From Siccirubricoccus sp. G192 (GTDB lineage: Bacteria; Pseudomonadota; Alphaproteobacteria; Acetobacterales; Acetobacteraceae): a DNA stretch of 64,000 nt. The translations under genes were made by a program, and so were the position numbers. Every line of letters starts with the position of its first letter. Within the stretch, counting starts at the first letter, position 1. Below, one piece after another: positions 1-9,064 of the stretch. A model generated the notes under the pieces. That model saw only the letters and a list, made by a program, of their open reading frames with translations. It did no database searches and was not told the DNA's origin. The stretch covers positions 1,957,501-2,021,500 of the forward strand of contig NZ_JAHREN010000001.1 of the NCBI RefSeq assembly GCF_019084075.1, in the 5' to 3' direction.

Positions 1-1941
1 CCGCAGCAGGGCGGGCGGCAGCAGCGGGCGCAACCTTTCCAGGTCGCGCTCCGCCCGGCAGGCGAGGAAATACCGCGGCGTCTGCTCAGGCCCTGTCAGC
101 GGCACGGCGGTGAGGCCGATATCGGCATAGATCCGCAGCAGGTTCGGCCCGACGCGCCAGAAGGCGGCATCCACCCCGGCCCGCTCGCAAAGGTCGCGGA
201 AGCGCCAGATGGCGGAGATGGCGTCCTGCCTCTCCCCCGCCGGATCGCCGAGCGCCAGCCACACCCCCTCCCGCTTCAGGAAGCCGAGGCCGGCCCGCCC
301 GGCCTCGCCGAAGACCGCGCCATCGGCCTGGGCCGGCGCCAGCGCGCCCAGCGCCTGCAACCGCGCCCGCGTCTCGGCATTCCATTCCACCGCGCCGAGG
401 CGCGCCGGGCGCAGCAATTGCACCATGGCAATCAGCAGCAGCACGCCGGTCAGCCCCACGGTGAAGCGTAGCGAATCGGGGGCGAGGGGGGAGAGCACCA
501 CATCCCACCAATTCTCCTCCGATACCCGCCCGCCATAGGCCACCAGCGCCAGGGTGATGCCGCAGGCGGTCACCGCCAGCAGCGGAACCAGCGCCTCGCC
601 CGAAAGCGGCTCCCGTATCAGCCGCGCATCGCGGTAGAAGGCGGCGCGCAGGCTGGAGAGCAGCACGGCCAGCAGCAGGAAGGCGCCCCAGAGCCACCAG
701 GCCTCGCCGCGCAGCCAGGCGATGACGGCGCCGTTCACCAGCAGCAGCAGCGCCCCCCACCAGGCGATGGAGAGGCGCCGCAGCAGCCCGAAGGCCATCA
801 CCAGCAGGAGCGAGCCCACCACCGAGGCGGCGAAATGGCTGGCGATGGCGGCGGCATGCCCCGCCCATTCCTCCAGGATCGTGCCCTTGGTGGGCAGCGC
901 CCCCAGGAAGATCAGCAGCGCCCCGGCCAGCGCCACCAGCGAGGCGATGGCCGGCACCTCCAGCGTTTCCGTGCCGCGGCCCACGGCGGTGAGGCGGGCC
1001 AGCACGGCGCGGCGCTGGCCGATCTCGAAGCCGGCGAAGAGCGAGCCCGCGATGAAGAGCGGCACGATGTAGTAGTACAGGCGGAAGACGAAGAGCGCGC
1101 CGATCACCTCCGCCGCCGGCATGTAGGGTTGCAGGCCGAGCAGGATGGCACCGTCGAAGACGCCGAGGCCGCCCGGCACATGCGCCAGGATCCCCGCCGC
1201 ATAGGCCGCCAGGTAGATGCCGAGGAAGCGCAGGAAGGTCAGCCCCTCGGCCGCGGGCAGCAGGGTGTAGAAGATCGCCGCGGTGAGCGCGACATCGACG
1301 GTCGCGAGCGTGGTCTGCATCACCGCCATGCGCGGCCCGGGCAGGTCGATCTCGTGCTTGAAGATCCGCACATGCCGCACGAAGCGGCTGAGCACGACAT
1401 AGCCGATCACCACGCCCCAGAAGGGGATGGCCAGCGACTGCAGGACCCAATGCGGCAGATGCGTGCCCAGCCAGGGCACCACCTCCGGCTCCAACAGCAG
1501 CACCAGCCCGCCCAGCGCCAGGCCGCCAAGCCCGAAGGTCAGGCTGGTGAAGCCCACCACCTTGGCGATCTCGAGCGGCGTCAGCCCCCAGGCGGAATAG
1601 AGCCGGTAGCGCACCGCCGCGCCCGAGACCGCGGCGAAGCCGAGGTTATGCGCCAGCGAATAGCCGCAGAAGGAGGCCAACAGGGATTTCGGCCAGGAAA
1701 CCGGCCGCCCCGCATAGATCGAGCCGAGCTTGTCGTAGATCGCCAGCACCAGGTAGGCGAGCACGGTGAGCCCCGCCGCGATCCAGAGCGAGGTTGCCGG
1801 CAGCGCCGCCATGGCCCGGCGGATATCGGCCACCGACAGGTCGCGGAATTCCCGCTGCACCACATAGAGCGCGCCCACCAGCAGCGCGACGCCGAAGACC
1901 GGTGGTCCGTTCCGGCGGAGCCAGGCCAGGCGGCCGGCCAC
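1..1941 (-). CDS. mprF: MprF-type phosphatidylglycerol lysyltransferase/flippase (3' end off window)
   Basis: Membrane protein predicted to transfer lysine from Lys-tRNA to phosphatidylglycerol and flip the product, raising surface positive charge. Reading in from the right, a long run of hydrophobic segments includes the conserved stretches CGYSLAHNLGFAAVSGAAVRYR and GGLGVFDGAILLGLQPY of the UPF0104/MprF flippase domain. A soluble DUF2156-type synthase domain begins near position 400 and is cut by the window edge (647 codons visible). The GTG start shares one base with the lysK stop (TAGTG), so the two genes are probably translationally coupled, and LysRS makes the aminoacyl-tRNA this enzyme would use. 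The amino acid actually transferred is inferred from the neighbour. Confidence 0.85.
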   Translation of the reverse strand, partial: MAGRLAWLRRNGPPVFGVALLVGALYVVQREFRDLSVADIRRAMAALPATSLWIAAGLTVLAYLVLAIYDKLGSIYAGRPVSWPKSLLASFCGYSLAHNLGFAAVSGAAVRYRLYSAWGLTPLEIAKVVGFTSLTFGLGGLALGGLVLLLEPEVVPWLGTHLPHWVLQSLAIPFWGVVIGYVVLSRFVRHVRIFKHEIDLPGPRMAVMQTTLATVDVALTAAIFYTLLPAAEGLTFLRFLGIYLAAYAAGILAHVPGGLGVFDGAILLGLQPYMPAAEVIGALFVFRLYYYIVPLFIAGSLFAGFEIGQRRAVLARLTAVGRGTETLEVPAIASLVALAGALLIFLGALPTKGTILEEWAGHAAAIASHFAASVVGSLLLVMAFGLLRRLSIAWWGALLLLVNGAVIAWLRGEAWWLWGAFLLLAVLLSSLRAAFYRDARLIREPLSGEALVPLLAVTACGITLALVAYGGRVSEENWWDVVLSPLAPDSLRFTVGLTGVLLLIAMVQLLRPARLGAVEWNAETRARLQALGALAPAQADGAVFGEAGRAGLGFLKREGVWLALGDPAGERQDAISAIWRFRDLCERAGVDAAFWRVGPNLLRIYADIGLTAVPLTGPEQTPRYFLACRAERDLERLRPLLPPALLR

Positions 1942-3671
1942 TAGGCGGAAGCCTCCCGCGCCAGGGCCGCCTCGATCAGCCCGATCGTGCCGGGGATGCC
2001 ATAGAGCGCCACGAAGCCGCCGAAGCGCGGCCCTTCCTGCTGGCCGAGCAGCACCTGGTAGAGGCAGCCGAACCAGTCGCGCAGGTTCGGGAAGGCGTGC
2101 CGCTTGCCGATATCATAGAGCAGCGTCTGGATCGTCTCCGCATCGGCATCGGCCGGCAGGGCGCGGAGCGCATGCAGCAGGTCTTCCAGCGCGGCGCGTT
2201 CCAGGACGGTGGGGGCGCGGTGGCGCTTCTGTGGCTCAACAAAATCGCTGTAGTATGCCACTGCGTGCTTGCAAAGTCTCTCAAACATAAGCGCCTTGTC
2301 TGGACGAGCTATTTCAATACCCGTATCGAGATCTCGATTTGGTTTAATCGTTATTGCTTCAAGGCGGTTAAGTGACCACTCCTGAAACTTTCGAACCCTT
2401 TCACTTGATCTTTCTGAACCCGTTGCCAAGTCCCGCTTTATGTAATTTCCGAAATATTGCAACAGCTTCAAGGGGTCATCGATCCCGGCAGCAGAGACCA
2501 GATTGAGAAGCATCGAAAACGATGCTGGGCTTCCTGGCTCATCAGGCGCTTCACCATCGTGAATGTACCAGGCCGGGTTGGTGGGCTCCGGTGCGGCCCG
2601 CAGCTTTTCCAGATTGGCCAGGTAGTCGTCCACCGCGCGCGGGATCACGTCGAAGAACAGCCGCTTCGCCCGTTGCGGCGCGCCATACATGAATTGCGCA
2701 AGGGATTCCGGCGGCGCATAGCGCAGCCATTCCTCGATAGTCAGGCCATTGCCCTTGGACTTGCTGATCTTCTGCCCCTGCTCGTCCAGGAACAGCTCAT
2801 AGGTGAAGCCCACCGGCGGCTGCCCGCCCAGCACCCGGCAGATCTGGCCGGAGAGCCGCACGCTGTCGATCAGGTCCTTGCCCGACATCTCGTAATCGAC
2901 GCCGAGCGCATACCAGCGCAGTGCCCAATCGGCCTTCCATTGCGCCTTGCAATGCCCGCCCGTCACCGGTGTCTCGAAACGCTCGCCGGTCTCGGGGTCG
3001 CGCCAGACCAGCGTGCCGGAGTCCGGCCGGGTTTCCTCCATCGGCACCTGCATCACCACGCCGGTCCTGGGGTGGATCGGCAGGAAGGGGGAATAGGTGG
3101 CGCGGCGCTCCGGGCCGAGGGTCGGCAGGATCACCGCCCGCACCTGCTCATGCACCTCCAGCATCCGCCGCAGCGCCGCATCGAAGCGGCCGGACCGGTA
3201 GTAGTCGGTGCTGCTGGCGAATTCGTAGTCGAAGCCGAATGTGTCCAGGAAGGCGCGCAGCCGGGCGTTGTTGTGTGCGCCGAAACTGTCATGCGTGCCG
3301 AAGGGGTCGGGAATGGCGGTCAGCGGCCGGCCGAGGAAACCCTCCAGCATCGCCTTGTTCGGCACGTTGTCGGGCACCTTCCGCAGCCCGTCCATGTCGT
3401 CGCTGAAGGCCAGCAGGCGGGAGGGCAGGCCGGTGATCCGCCCGAAGGCCCGGCGCACCCAGGTGGTGCGCGCCACCTCCCCGAAGGTGCCGATATGCGG
3501 CAGGCCGGAAGGGCCGTAGCCGGTCTGGAACAGCGCCTCCCCCTTGCCGGAGGCGGCGACGCGGTCCGCCACCTTGGCAGCCTCCTCGAAGGGCCAGGCC
3601 TTGACGGTGCGGAGGGTGGGGTCGGCAGTCATCATCGGCGCCTGAGTGCTCACGGATTGCAGAACGGTCAT
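1941..3671 (-). CDS. lysK: Lysyl-tRNA synthetase, class I
   Basis: Charges tRNA-Lys with lysine in the cytoplasm. It is the class I (archaeal/alphaproteobacterial) form: the HIGH-type signature is HIGT at residues 59-62 and the KMSKS-type loop is KISKS at 301-305. At 576 residues it is longer than the roughly 520-540 I recall for this family. Residues about 384-479 are encoded by a strongly AT-rich patch (2235-2520) and hold unusual sequence such as [14 protein letters not shown], before the family-typical [14 protein letters not shown] and [21 protein letters not shown] resume. The upstream start at 3671 has no clear Shine-Dalgarno; Met13/Met14 (near 3632) are alternatives. Its stop overlaps the mprF start. 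Confidence 0.93.
   Translation of the reverse strand: MTVLQSVSTQAPMMTADPTLRTVKAWPFEEAAKVADRVAASGKGEALFQTGYGPSGLPHIGTFGEVARTTWVRRAFGRITGLPSRLLAFSDDMDGLRKVPDNVPNKAMLEGFLGRPLTAIPDPFGTHDSFGAHNNARLRAFLDTFGFDYEFASSTDYYRSGRFDAALRRMLEVHEQVRAVILPTLGPERRATYSPFLPIHPRTGVVMQVPMEETRPDSGTLVWRDPETGERFETPVTGGHCKAQWKADWALRWYALGVDYEMSGKDLIDSVRLSGQICRVLGGQPPVGFTYELFLDEQGQKISKSKGNGLTIEEWLRYAPPESLAQFMYGAPQRAKRLFFDVIPRAVDDYLANLEKLRAAPEPTNPAWYIHDGEAPDEPGSPASFSMLLNLVSAAGIDDPLKLLQYFGNYIKRDLATGSERSSERVRKFQEWSLNRLEAITIKPNRDLDTGIEIARPDKALMFERLCKHAVAYYSDFVEPQKRHRAPTVLERAALEDLLHALRALPADADAETIQTLLYDIGKRHAFPNLRDWFGCLYQVLLGQQEGPRFGGFVALYGIPGTIGLIEAALAREASA
2235..2520. other. AT-rich compositional island inside lysK
   Basis: Hand count of bases 2281-2460 gives 77 G+C in 180 (43%), and the flanking 60-base lines on either side (2221-2280 and 2461-2520) are about 52%, against about 70% around them. 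The reading frame of lysK stays open throughout. The island coincides with the part of the protein that departs from the family pattern, which suggests an acquired or recombined segment rather than an intergenic region. Confidence 0.7.
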
Positions 3672-3759
3672 CTCGGGCGGCCGTTATAGGCGCCACGGCC
3701 GGGCCATGCGACCCCCGTGCCAGGTCCTCTCGGGAGGAAGCCAGCCATAATTCCCTCAT

Positions 3760-3786
3760 GCCCCTGCCATGGCCCGTTGCAGGGGC
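3760..3786. terminator. Hairpin in the 236-bp gap between lysK and the oxidoreductase
   Basis: An 8-bp perfect stem (GCCCCTGC, 3760-3767, with GCAGGGGC, 3779-3786) and an 11-nt loop lie about 120 bp beyond the stop of the minus-strand oxidoreductase and upstream of lysK. There is no T-tract. It may terminate the oxidoreductase transcript; the rest of 3672-3907 shows no convincing gene. Confidence 0.35.
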
Positions 3787-3907
3787 AAAGCGTCCCGGAC
3801 CGCCGCCGGTTCATCGCCGGCGGGATGCCGAAGGTGGCCGGCAACCGCCACGACCCGGGCGATGGCGACGTGGAATTCTTCGCGTGCAGCCTCGCGGAGC
3901 CGGGGCC

Positions 3908-4819
3908 TCAGGCTTTGAGGCGCGGCGGCTTCACCCCCACCAGCTCGCATTGCGCATCCAGCATGGCCGAGAAGTCCCGCCGCCCCCAGCCGCGGGCGCG
4001 GGCGCTGCTGAAGGCTTCCCGCGCCGCGGCCGCCACGGGCAGCGGCACCCGCGCCGCATTGGCGGCCTGCACGATCAGCGACAGGTCCTTATGCGCCAGG
4101 TCGATGGCGAAGCCGGGCTCGATATCCCCGGCCAGCGCCTTGTTCGGCCAGTTCACCTTGAGTTGCCCATTGGTGGCGGTGGTGCCGTGCAGCACCTCCA
4201 GCGTCTTTTCCAGATCAAGGCCGAAGGCGGTGGCGAGGGACAGCGCCTCGGCATTCAACTGGCACAGGATGATCGCGAGGTAGTTGTTCACCAGCTTGCT
4301 GCGGGTGCCGGCGCCGGGCGCGCCGCAATGATGGACGGTGCTGCCCATCGCCTCCAGCAGCGGCTTCACCCGGGCGAAATCCGATTCGCTGGCGCCCACC
4401 ATGAACAGCGATTCGCCGCGGTCCGCATGCCAGGCCAACCGCCCGACCGGCGCATCGACGAAGCCGATGCCGCGCGCTGCGCAGGCCGCGGCCAGGCTGT
4501 CGGTGGTCTCGGGGTCCACCGTGGACATGTCCATCACCAGCCCGCCGGGGCGCAGATTGGCCAGGATGCCGCCGTTGCCGAGCACCGTCGCCGCCACCTC
4601 CCGCGGCCCCGGCAGCATGGTGATGGCGATGTCGCTGGCCCGCGCCACGGCGCCGGCATCCGCCGCCGTCTCCGCCCCCAATGCCTCCAGCGCCGCCAGC
4701 GGCTCGGCGGCGATATCGAAGACGGTCATCGGGAATTGCCGGCGGCGGATATTGGAGGCCATGCCGCGCCCCATGCGTCCGAGGCCGATGAAGCCCACTT
4801 TCTCGCGGGGCTGGTCCAT
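3908..4819 (-). CDS. NAD(P)-dependent oxidoreductase, 3-hydroxyisobutyrate dehydrogenase family
   Basis: Cytoplasmic beta-hydroxyacid dehydrogenase of 303 residues. The N-terminal Rossmann motif is VGFIGLGRMGRGMA; the substrate motif region reads VDAPVGRLAWHADRG, and the catalytic-lysine region reads GAGTRSKLVNNYL. I chose the ATG at 4819 because AGGAG stands 7 nt before it; an upstream ATG at 4843 lacks a comparable site. It is divergent from a TRAP solute-binding protein gene, so the pair may handle uptake and oxidation of a carboxylic acid, but the substrate cannot be read from sequence. Confidence 0.9.
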   Translation of the reverse strand: MDQPREKVGFIGLGRMGRGMASNIRRRQFPMTVFDIAAEPLAALEALGAETAADAGAVARASDIAITMLPGPREVAATVLGNGGILANLRPGGLVMDMSTVDPETTDSLAAACAARGIGFVDAPVGRLAWHADRGESLFMVGASESDFARVKPLLEAMGSTVHHCGAPGAGTRSKLVNNYLAIILCQLNAEALSLATAFGLDLEKTLEVLHGTTATNGQLKVNWPNKALAGDIEPGFAIDLAHKDLSLIVQAANAARVPLPVAAAAREAFSSARARGWGRRDFSAMLDAQCELVGVKPPRLKA

Positions 4820-4964
4820 GGCGAGGCTCCTGTCTCTGTTCATCAAGGGGGGGCGGGAGACTGGCACCGGGCGTGGGCTGGCGGAAGCCATCGCGGCGTT
4901 GCGCGCCGCCGGCTTTTCCGGGCACTCTGCCCGGCAATGCAACGTCCCTGAAAAGGAGTCCTGA

Positions 4965-6056
4965 ATGGATCGCCGCCGCCTCATCACGAGCGGGGCTGCC
5001 GGTGCCGCCGGTGCCGCCGCCCTGGCCACGCCGAACCTGGCCAGCGCCCAGCCGCGCATCCGCTGGCGTTGCCCCGGCAGCTTCCCGAAATCCCTCGATA
5101 CGCTGTGGGGCACGCAGGAACACTTCGCCCGGCGCATCTCCGAGATGACCGATGGCGCCTTTCAGATCCAGGTCTTCGGCCCGGGCGAGGTGGTGCCGGC
5201 GTTGCAGGTGATGGATGCGGTGGGCGGCGGCACGGTCGAATGCGGCTTCACCAGCGGCTACTACTACCTGGGCAAGGACCCGAGCCTCGCCCTGGTCACC
5301 TGCCTGCCCTTTGGCCTTTCCAGCAAGCAGCACTGGGCCTGGCTGACCCATGGCGGGGCGCGGGAACTCTATGCGCCGATCTATCGGGACCTCGGCCTGG
5401 TGGCGATCCCGGCGGGCAATACGGGGTCCCAGATGGGGGGCTGGTTCCGCAAGGAGATCAAGAGCGTCGAGGACCTGAAGGGGCTGAAATTCCGCATCGC
5501 CGGCTATGGCGGCACGGTGCTGCAGAAGCTCGGCGTGGTGCCGCAGCAGATCGGCGGGCCGGATATCTACCCGGCGCTGGAGCGCGGCGTGATCGATGCC
5601 GCCGAATGGGTCGGGCCCTATGACGACGAGAAGCTCGGCTTCAACCGGATCGCCCCCTTCTACTACTACCCGGGCTGGTGGGAATATTCGCCGAGCGTCG
5701 ACCTGATGATAAATGCCCAGGCCTATGATGCGCTGCCGGCGCAGTACAAGGCGGTGCTGGAGGCGGCCTGCGCCGAATCCTGGCACTGGATGTCGGCGCG
5801 CTACGATGTGCTGAACCCCGCCGCGATGCGCCGCCTGATCGCCGCCGGCACCCAGCTTCGCGCCTTCCCGCGCGAGGTGATGGCCGCCTGCTACCGCGCG
5901 GCGCAGGATTTCTACGCCGAGGTCGGAGCGCAGAATCCGCGCTTCAAGGCGATCCATGCGCAATGGGACCGCTTCCGGGTCGAGCAGACCCAATGGGCGC
6001 GGGTGGCCGAGGATTCGCTCGCCAATTTCCTGGCGGTCAGCACCGCGTCGCGCTGA
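4965..6056 (+). CDS. TRAP transporter solute-binding protein (DctP family)
   Basis: Periplasmic receptor for a TRAP-type uptake system, 363 residues, typical length. The N-terminus MDRRRLITSG followed by an Ala-rich stretch ending ASAQ is a probable Tat signal peptide. Family features include FGPGEVVPALQVMDAV, the central LKGLKFRIAGYGG (the arginine usually contacting a substrate carboxylate) and ALERGVIDAAEWVGPYDD. AAAAGGAG-type ribosome site (aaaaggag) lies 7-8 nt before the ATG. No DctQ/DctM membrane genes are in the window, so the receptor is an orphan here. Divergent neighbour: a hydroxyacid dehydrogenase. Confidence 0.92.
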   Translation: MDRRRLITSGAAGAAGAAALATPNLASAQPRIRWRCPGSFPKSLDTLWGTQEHFARRISEMTDGAFQIQVFGPGEVVPALQVMDAVGGGTVECGFTSGYYYLGKDPSLALVTCLPFGLSSKQHWAWLTHGGARELYAPIYRDLGLVAIPAGNTGSQMGGWFRKEIKSVEDLKGLKFRIAGYGGTVLQKLGVVPQQIGGPDIYPALERGVIDAAEWVGPYDDEKLGFNRIAPFYYYPGWWEYSPSVDLMINAQAYDALPAQYKAVLEAACAESWHWMSARYDVLNPAAMRRLIAAGTQLRAFPREVMAACYRAAQDFYAEVGAQNPRFKAIHAQWDRFRVEQTQWARVAEDSLANFLAVSTASR

Positions 6057-6061
6057 CGGCG

Positions 6062-6095
6062 AAAGGGCCGCCGGGGCATCCCCCGGCGGCCCTTT
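6062..6095. terminator. Bidirectional intrinsic terminator
   Basis: Perfect 15-bp stem (6062-6076 with 6081-6095) around a CATC loop. The stem begins with AAA and ends with TTT, giving a short T-tract on each strand. It sits between two convergent genes ending at 6056 and 6111, so it can serve both. Confidence 0.85.
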
Positions 6096-6110
6096 GCCTG
6101 TTTCGCGGCC

Positions 6111-7697
6111 TCAGCGCGGCTGGATGCGGAAGCGGCGGAGCTGGATGTAGTTGTCCGCCGTCTGCACGGCCTCCACATTCTGCCGCGCCGCCCAGACGAT
6201 CTGCTGCTGGTGCAGCGGGATATAGGCGACATCGTCACGCAGGATGGTGGCGGATTCGCTGATCAGGCGCTGCCGCGCCGCCGGGTCGGTCTCCGTGGCG
6301 ACGCGATTGATCAGGTCGTCCATCCGCGGGTTGCTGTAGCCGCCATTGTTGAAGACGCCGCGGGTGCCGTCCCGCGTGCCGAGCAGGTTGAACAGCGCGT
6401 TGTGCGCGTCCGAGGTCGCCGGGGTCCAGCCCAGCAGGTAGAAGCTGGTATTGTAGCGCGGCGCGTTGATCTCGGCGAAGTAGCGGGCGCGGGTCTGCGC
6501 GGCGAGCGTGACCCGGATGCCGATCCGCGCCAGCATGGCGACGGCGGCGGTGCAGATCGCCTCGTCATTCACATAGCGGTCGTTCGGGCAATCCATCGTC
6601 ACGCCGAAGCCGTTGGGGTAGCCGGCCTCGGCCAGCAGGCGCTTTGCCCCCGCGACATCGACCGGCAGGCGGCGGTCATCCTCCTCCCGGAAACCGTTCA
6701 CGCCGGGGCCCCAGAGCAGCCCGGTCGGGCGGGACTGGCCGCGCATGACGGTGCGATGGATCGCGTTCACGTCGATCGCCTGGTAGAAGGCGCGGCGGAC
6801 CCGGACATCCTGGAAGGGGTTGCGGCCCTTCACATCGCTTTTCAGCAGTTCCGGCCGCATCTGGTCGAAGCCGAGATAGATGGTCCGCAGCTCCGGCCCC
6901 TGGATGATGCGCACCCCGGCCGAGCGGGAGATGCGGTCCACATCCTGCGGCGGCACGGTATAGACGAAATCCACCTCGCCCGAGAGCAGCGCCGCGACGC
7001 GGGTCGCGTCATTGGCGATGATGTTGAGTTCCGCCCGCTGGATATTGTGGCGCGGCGTGTCCCACCAGTCCGGGTTGCGCTCCAGCACCGTGCGCCGGTC
7101 GGGCTCGCGCAGGACCAGGCGGAAGGGACCGGTGCCCATGGCGTTGCGGGTGGCGAAATTCTCCTCCCGGGTCGTCAGGTCGGCGGGGCGGGTGGCGTTG
7201 TTCTGCTCGGACCACGCCTTCGACATGATGCCCCAGTTGGTGATCTCCTGGGCCAGGATGGGGTTCGGCTGATGCGTCTCGAACTCCACCGTGTGGTCGT
7301 CGATCTTCCGCACTTCCTTCACGCTCGCCAGCACGGACTGCAGGTTGGAGCCGGGAGCGCGGACGCGCTGGGCGCTGAACACCACGTCATCGGCGGTGAA
7401 AGGCGTGCCATCGGTGAATTTCACGCCGCGGCGGAGATGGAAGCGCCAGACGGTGGGGGAGGGCTGCTCCCAGCGCTCGGCCAGGGAGGGTTCCACCTCC
7501 ATCCTGTCGTTCCGCCGCACCAGTGGCTCGTACATGTGGGAGTTGAAGGCGAGCAGCAGGGTTTCCTGCCGCGTATAGGGGTCCATGGAATTGACGTCGC
7601 CGTCATTGGCCCAGCGGAGGACCTGCGCCTTCGCTGGGGCCTGGACGGTGAGCGTGGTGCCGGCCAGCAGGGCGGCGGCGAGGGCAAGGCGGCGCAT
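6111..7697 (-). CDS. Peptide/nickel-type ABC transporter substrate-binding protein (SBP family 5)
   Basis: Periplasmic receptor of 528 residues. A Sec signal peptide is visible (MRRLALAAALLAGTTLTVQA, cut near AKA-QV). Family 5 hallmarks are WRFHLRRGVKFTDGTPFTADDVVFS, the MGTGPF strand and VRRAFYQAIDVNAI. It probably binds oligopeptides or related ligands for a DppBCDF-type importer, but no permease or ATPase genes lie next to it, so the substrate is unknown. It is convergent with the TRAP receptor across the terminator at 6062-6095. Confidence 0.9.
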   Translation of the reverse strand: MRRLALAAALLAGTTLTVQAPAKAQVLRWANDGDVNSMDPYTRQETLLLAFNSHMYEPLVRRNDRMEVEPSLAERWEQPSPTVWRFHLRRGVKFTDGTPFTADDVVFSAQRVRAPGSNLQSVLASVKEVRKIDDHTVEFETHQPNPILAQEITNWGIMSKAWSEQNNATRPADLTTREENFATRNAMGTGPFRLVLREPDRRTVLERNPDWWDTPRHNIQRAELNIIANDATRVAALLSGEVDFVYTVPPQDVDRISRSAGVRIIQGPELRTIYLGFDQMRPELLKSDVKGRNPFQDVRVRRAFYQAIDVNAIHRTVMRGQSRPTGLLWGPGVNGFREEDDRRLPVDVAGAKRLLAEAGYPNGFGVTMDCPNDRYVNDEAICTAAVAMLARIGIRVTLAAQTRARYFAEINAPRYNTSFYLLGWTPATSDAHNALFNLLGTRDGTRGVFNNGGYSNPRMDDLINRVATETDPAARQRLISESATILRDDVAYIPLHQQQIVWAARQNVEAVQTADNYIQLRRFRIQPR

Positions 7698-7760
7698 ATC
7701 CCGATGATCTCCCCAATTCCGGCGGGGAGGCTAGCCCGGAACCGGCTTGCCACAAAGCGA

Positions 7761-7784
7761 AACGGGGGCCCGAAGGCCCCCGTT
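7761..7784 (-). terminator. Terminator of the ATP synthase F0 operon
   Basis: Stem AACGGGGGCC / GGCCCCCGTT (10 bp). On the minus strand the loop is TTCG, an extra-stable tetraloop, and is followed by a T-rich stretch. It lies 86 bp beyond the stop of atpF. Confidence 0.8.
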
Positions 7785-7869
7785 CATCAGCCCCGCAATG
7801 GGGAAAGCCTCATCTTGCACCGCCTAATTCAGACCGTCGGGCCGTTCGGCCCCTTGGTCATCGGGCGGC

Positions 7870-8376
7870 TCAGGCGCGCAGCACCCGCGGCAGTTCGGCC
7901 ACGGCGCGGTCGATGAGGGCGGCATCGGCCGTCGCATCCATCCGCTCCGCGATCACGCTGCGGGCCGCGGCGGTGGCGATCTCCGCCGCCGCGCTGCGGA
8001 CCTCGGCCAGGGCCGCACCCTCCGCCGCGCCGATGCGGTCCATCGCCATGCGCTCGCGCCGCTTCGCCGAGGCCTCGGCCTCGGCCGCCGCCGCGCTCGC
8101 CACCCGCTCGGCCTCGGCCCGCGCATTGGCGATCATCTGCTCGGCCTCGGCCAGCGCCGCGGCGCGGTCGGCTTCGGCCTGCCGCAGCAGGGCCTCGGCC
8201 TCGGTCCGCAGCCGCGCGGCCTCGTCCAGCTCCGCCCGCACCCGGTCGGCGCGCGCATCCAGCATGCCGGTGAGCTTGCCCCAGGCAAGGCGGCCGACCA
8301 GCAGCAGGAAGATGACGAAGCTGACCGCGACCCAGAATTTCGGGTCGAGCCAGAAATGCTCGTAATGGTGCTCCAT
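7870..8376 (-). CDS. atpF: ATP synthase F0 subunit b
   Basis: Peripheral-stalk subunit of F0F1 ATP synthase, 168 residues. One membrane segment near the N-terminus (WVAVSFVIFLLLVGRLAWG) is followed by a long Ala/Glu-rich coiled coil with a heptad-like pattern (RLRTEAEALLRQAEADRAAA). It forms a heterodimer with b' from the gene just upstream. The ATG shares one base with the stop of b' (TGATG), indicating coupled translation. It is the last gene of the F0 operon. Confidence 0.95.
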   Translation of the reverse strand: MEHHYEHFWLDPKFWVAVSFVIFLLLVGRLAWGKLTGMLDARADRVRAELDEAARLRTEAEALLRQAEADRAAALAEAEQMIANARAEAERVASAAAAEAEASAKRRERMAMDRIGAAEGAALAEVRSAAAEIATAAARSVIAERMDATADAALIDRAVAELPRVLRA

Positions 8377-8993
8377 CAGGCCCGCCCCCGCTGCGCGAGT
8401 TCACGGTCCACCGCCCGGTCCACCAGGGCCCGGCTGGTGCCCGCGCCGATCAGGCGGCTGACCAGCGCCTCGGCCGTCTCGGCCGAAACCTGGCGCAGCG
8501 CGCCCATGGCGCTGTCGCGGGCCGCGGCGATGCGCTGCTCCGCCGCCTCGATCTGTGCGCCGAGCTTCGCGTTCACGACCTCGGCCTTGGCGGCGGCCTC
8601 TTCCTGGGCACGCTGCACCGAGGCGTTGATCGCGGCCTGCGCCTCGGACCGGGCCCGGGCGGTGGCGCTGCGGTGCTCGGCCAGCGCGCCATCGGCACGC
8701 AGCTTCGCCTCCTGCGCCGCTTCGAGGTCGCCCTCGATGCGGCGGCGCCGCTCCTCCAGCACCGCGGCCACGCGCGGCAGCGCGACATTGGCCATGATGT
8801 AGTAGAGCAACCCGAAGATGATCAGCAGCCAGACGACCTGGGCGATGATCAGCGGGTGGCCGAAATTGAGCTGCGGCATGCCGCCGCCGCTGCTGCCCGG
8901 ATGCTCGGCCGCGACCTGCGCCGCCGCGGGGACCGCGGCAAGGGCCATGGTCACCAGGGCTGGCACGGCCGCGAACCGGATGCTCTTCCTCAT
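8376..8993 (-). CDS. atpX: ATP synthase F0 subunit b'
   Basis: Second peripheral-stalk subunit, as found in Alphaproteobacteria and phototrophs, 205 residues. A membrane segment (PLIIAQVVWLLIIFGLLYYI) is followed by a coiled coil. Unusually for b-type subunits there is an additional N-terminal hydrophobic stretch ending in AAAQ that resembles a cleavable signal peptide. It lies downstream of atpE across a 71-bp gap containing a strong hairpin and upstream of atpF with a 1-bp overlap. The symbol follows usage in purple bacteria. Confidence 0.92.
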   Translation of the reverse strand: MRKSIRFAAVPALVTMALAAVPAAAQVAAEHPGSSGGGMPQLNFGHPLIIAQVVWLLIIFGLLYYIMANVALPRVAAVLEERRRRIEGDLEAAQEAKLRADGALAEHRSATARARSEAQAAINASVQRAQEEAAAKAEVVNAKLGAQIEAAEQRIAAARDSAMGALRQVSAETAEALVSRLIGAGTSRALVDRAVDRELAQRGRA

Positions 8994-9018
8994 AACCGTC
9001 TCCCCTGCATGCCGATGG

Positions 9019-9048
9019 GGGGCGCGGCCGGCCTCCGGCGCGCGCCCC
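9019..9048 (-). other. Stable intercistronic hairpin between atpE and b'
   Basis: About 13 bp of all-G/C pairing with one bulge (9019-9031 with 9035-9048) and a 3-nt loop, directly after the atpE stop codon. There is no T-tract, so it is more likely an RNA-stability or processing element, or a partial terminator, than a full stop. Confidence 0.6.
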
Positions 9049-9064
9049 GCAATGCCGGCAATGC

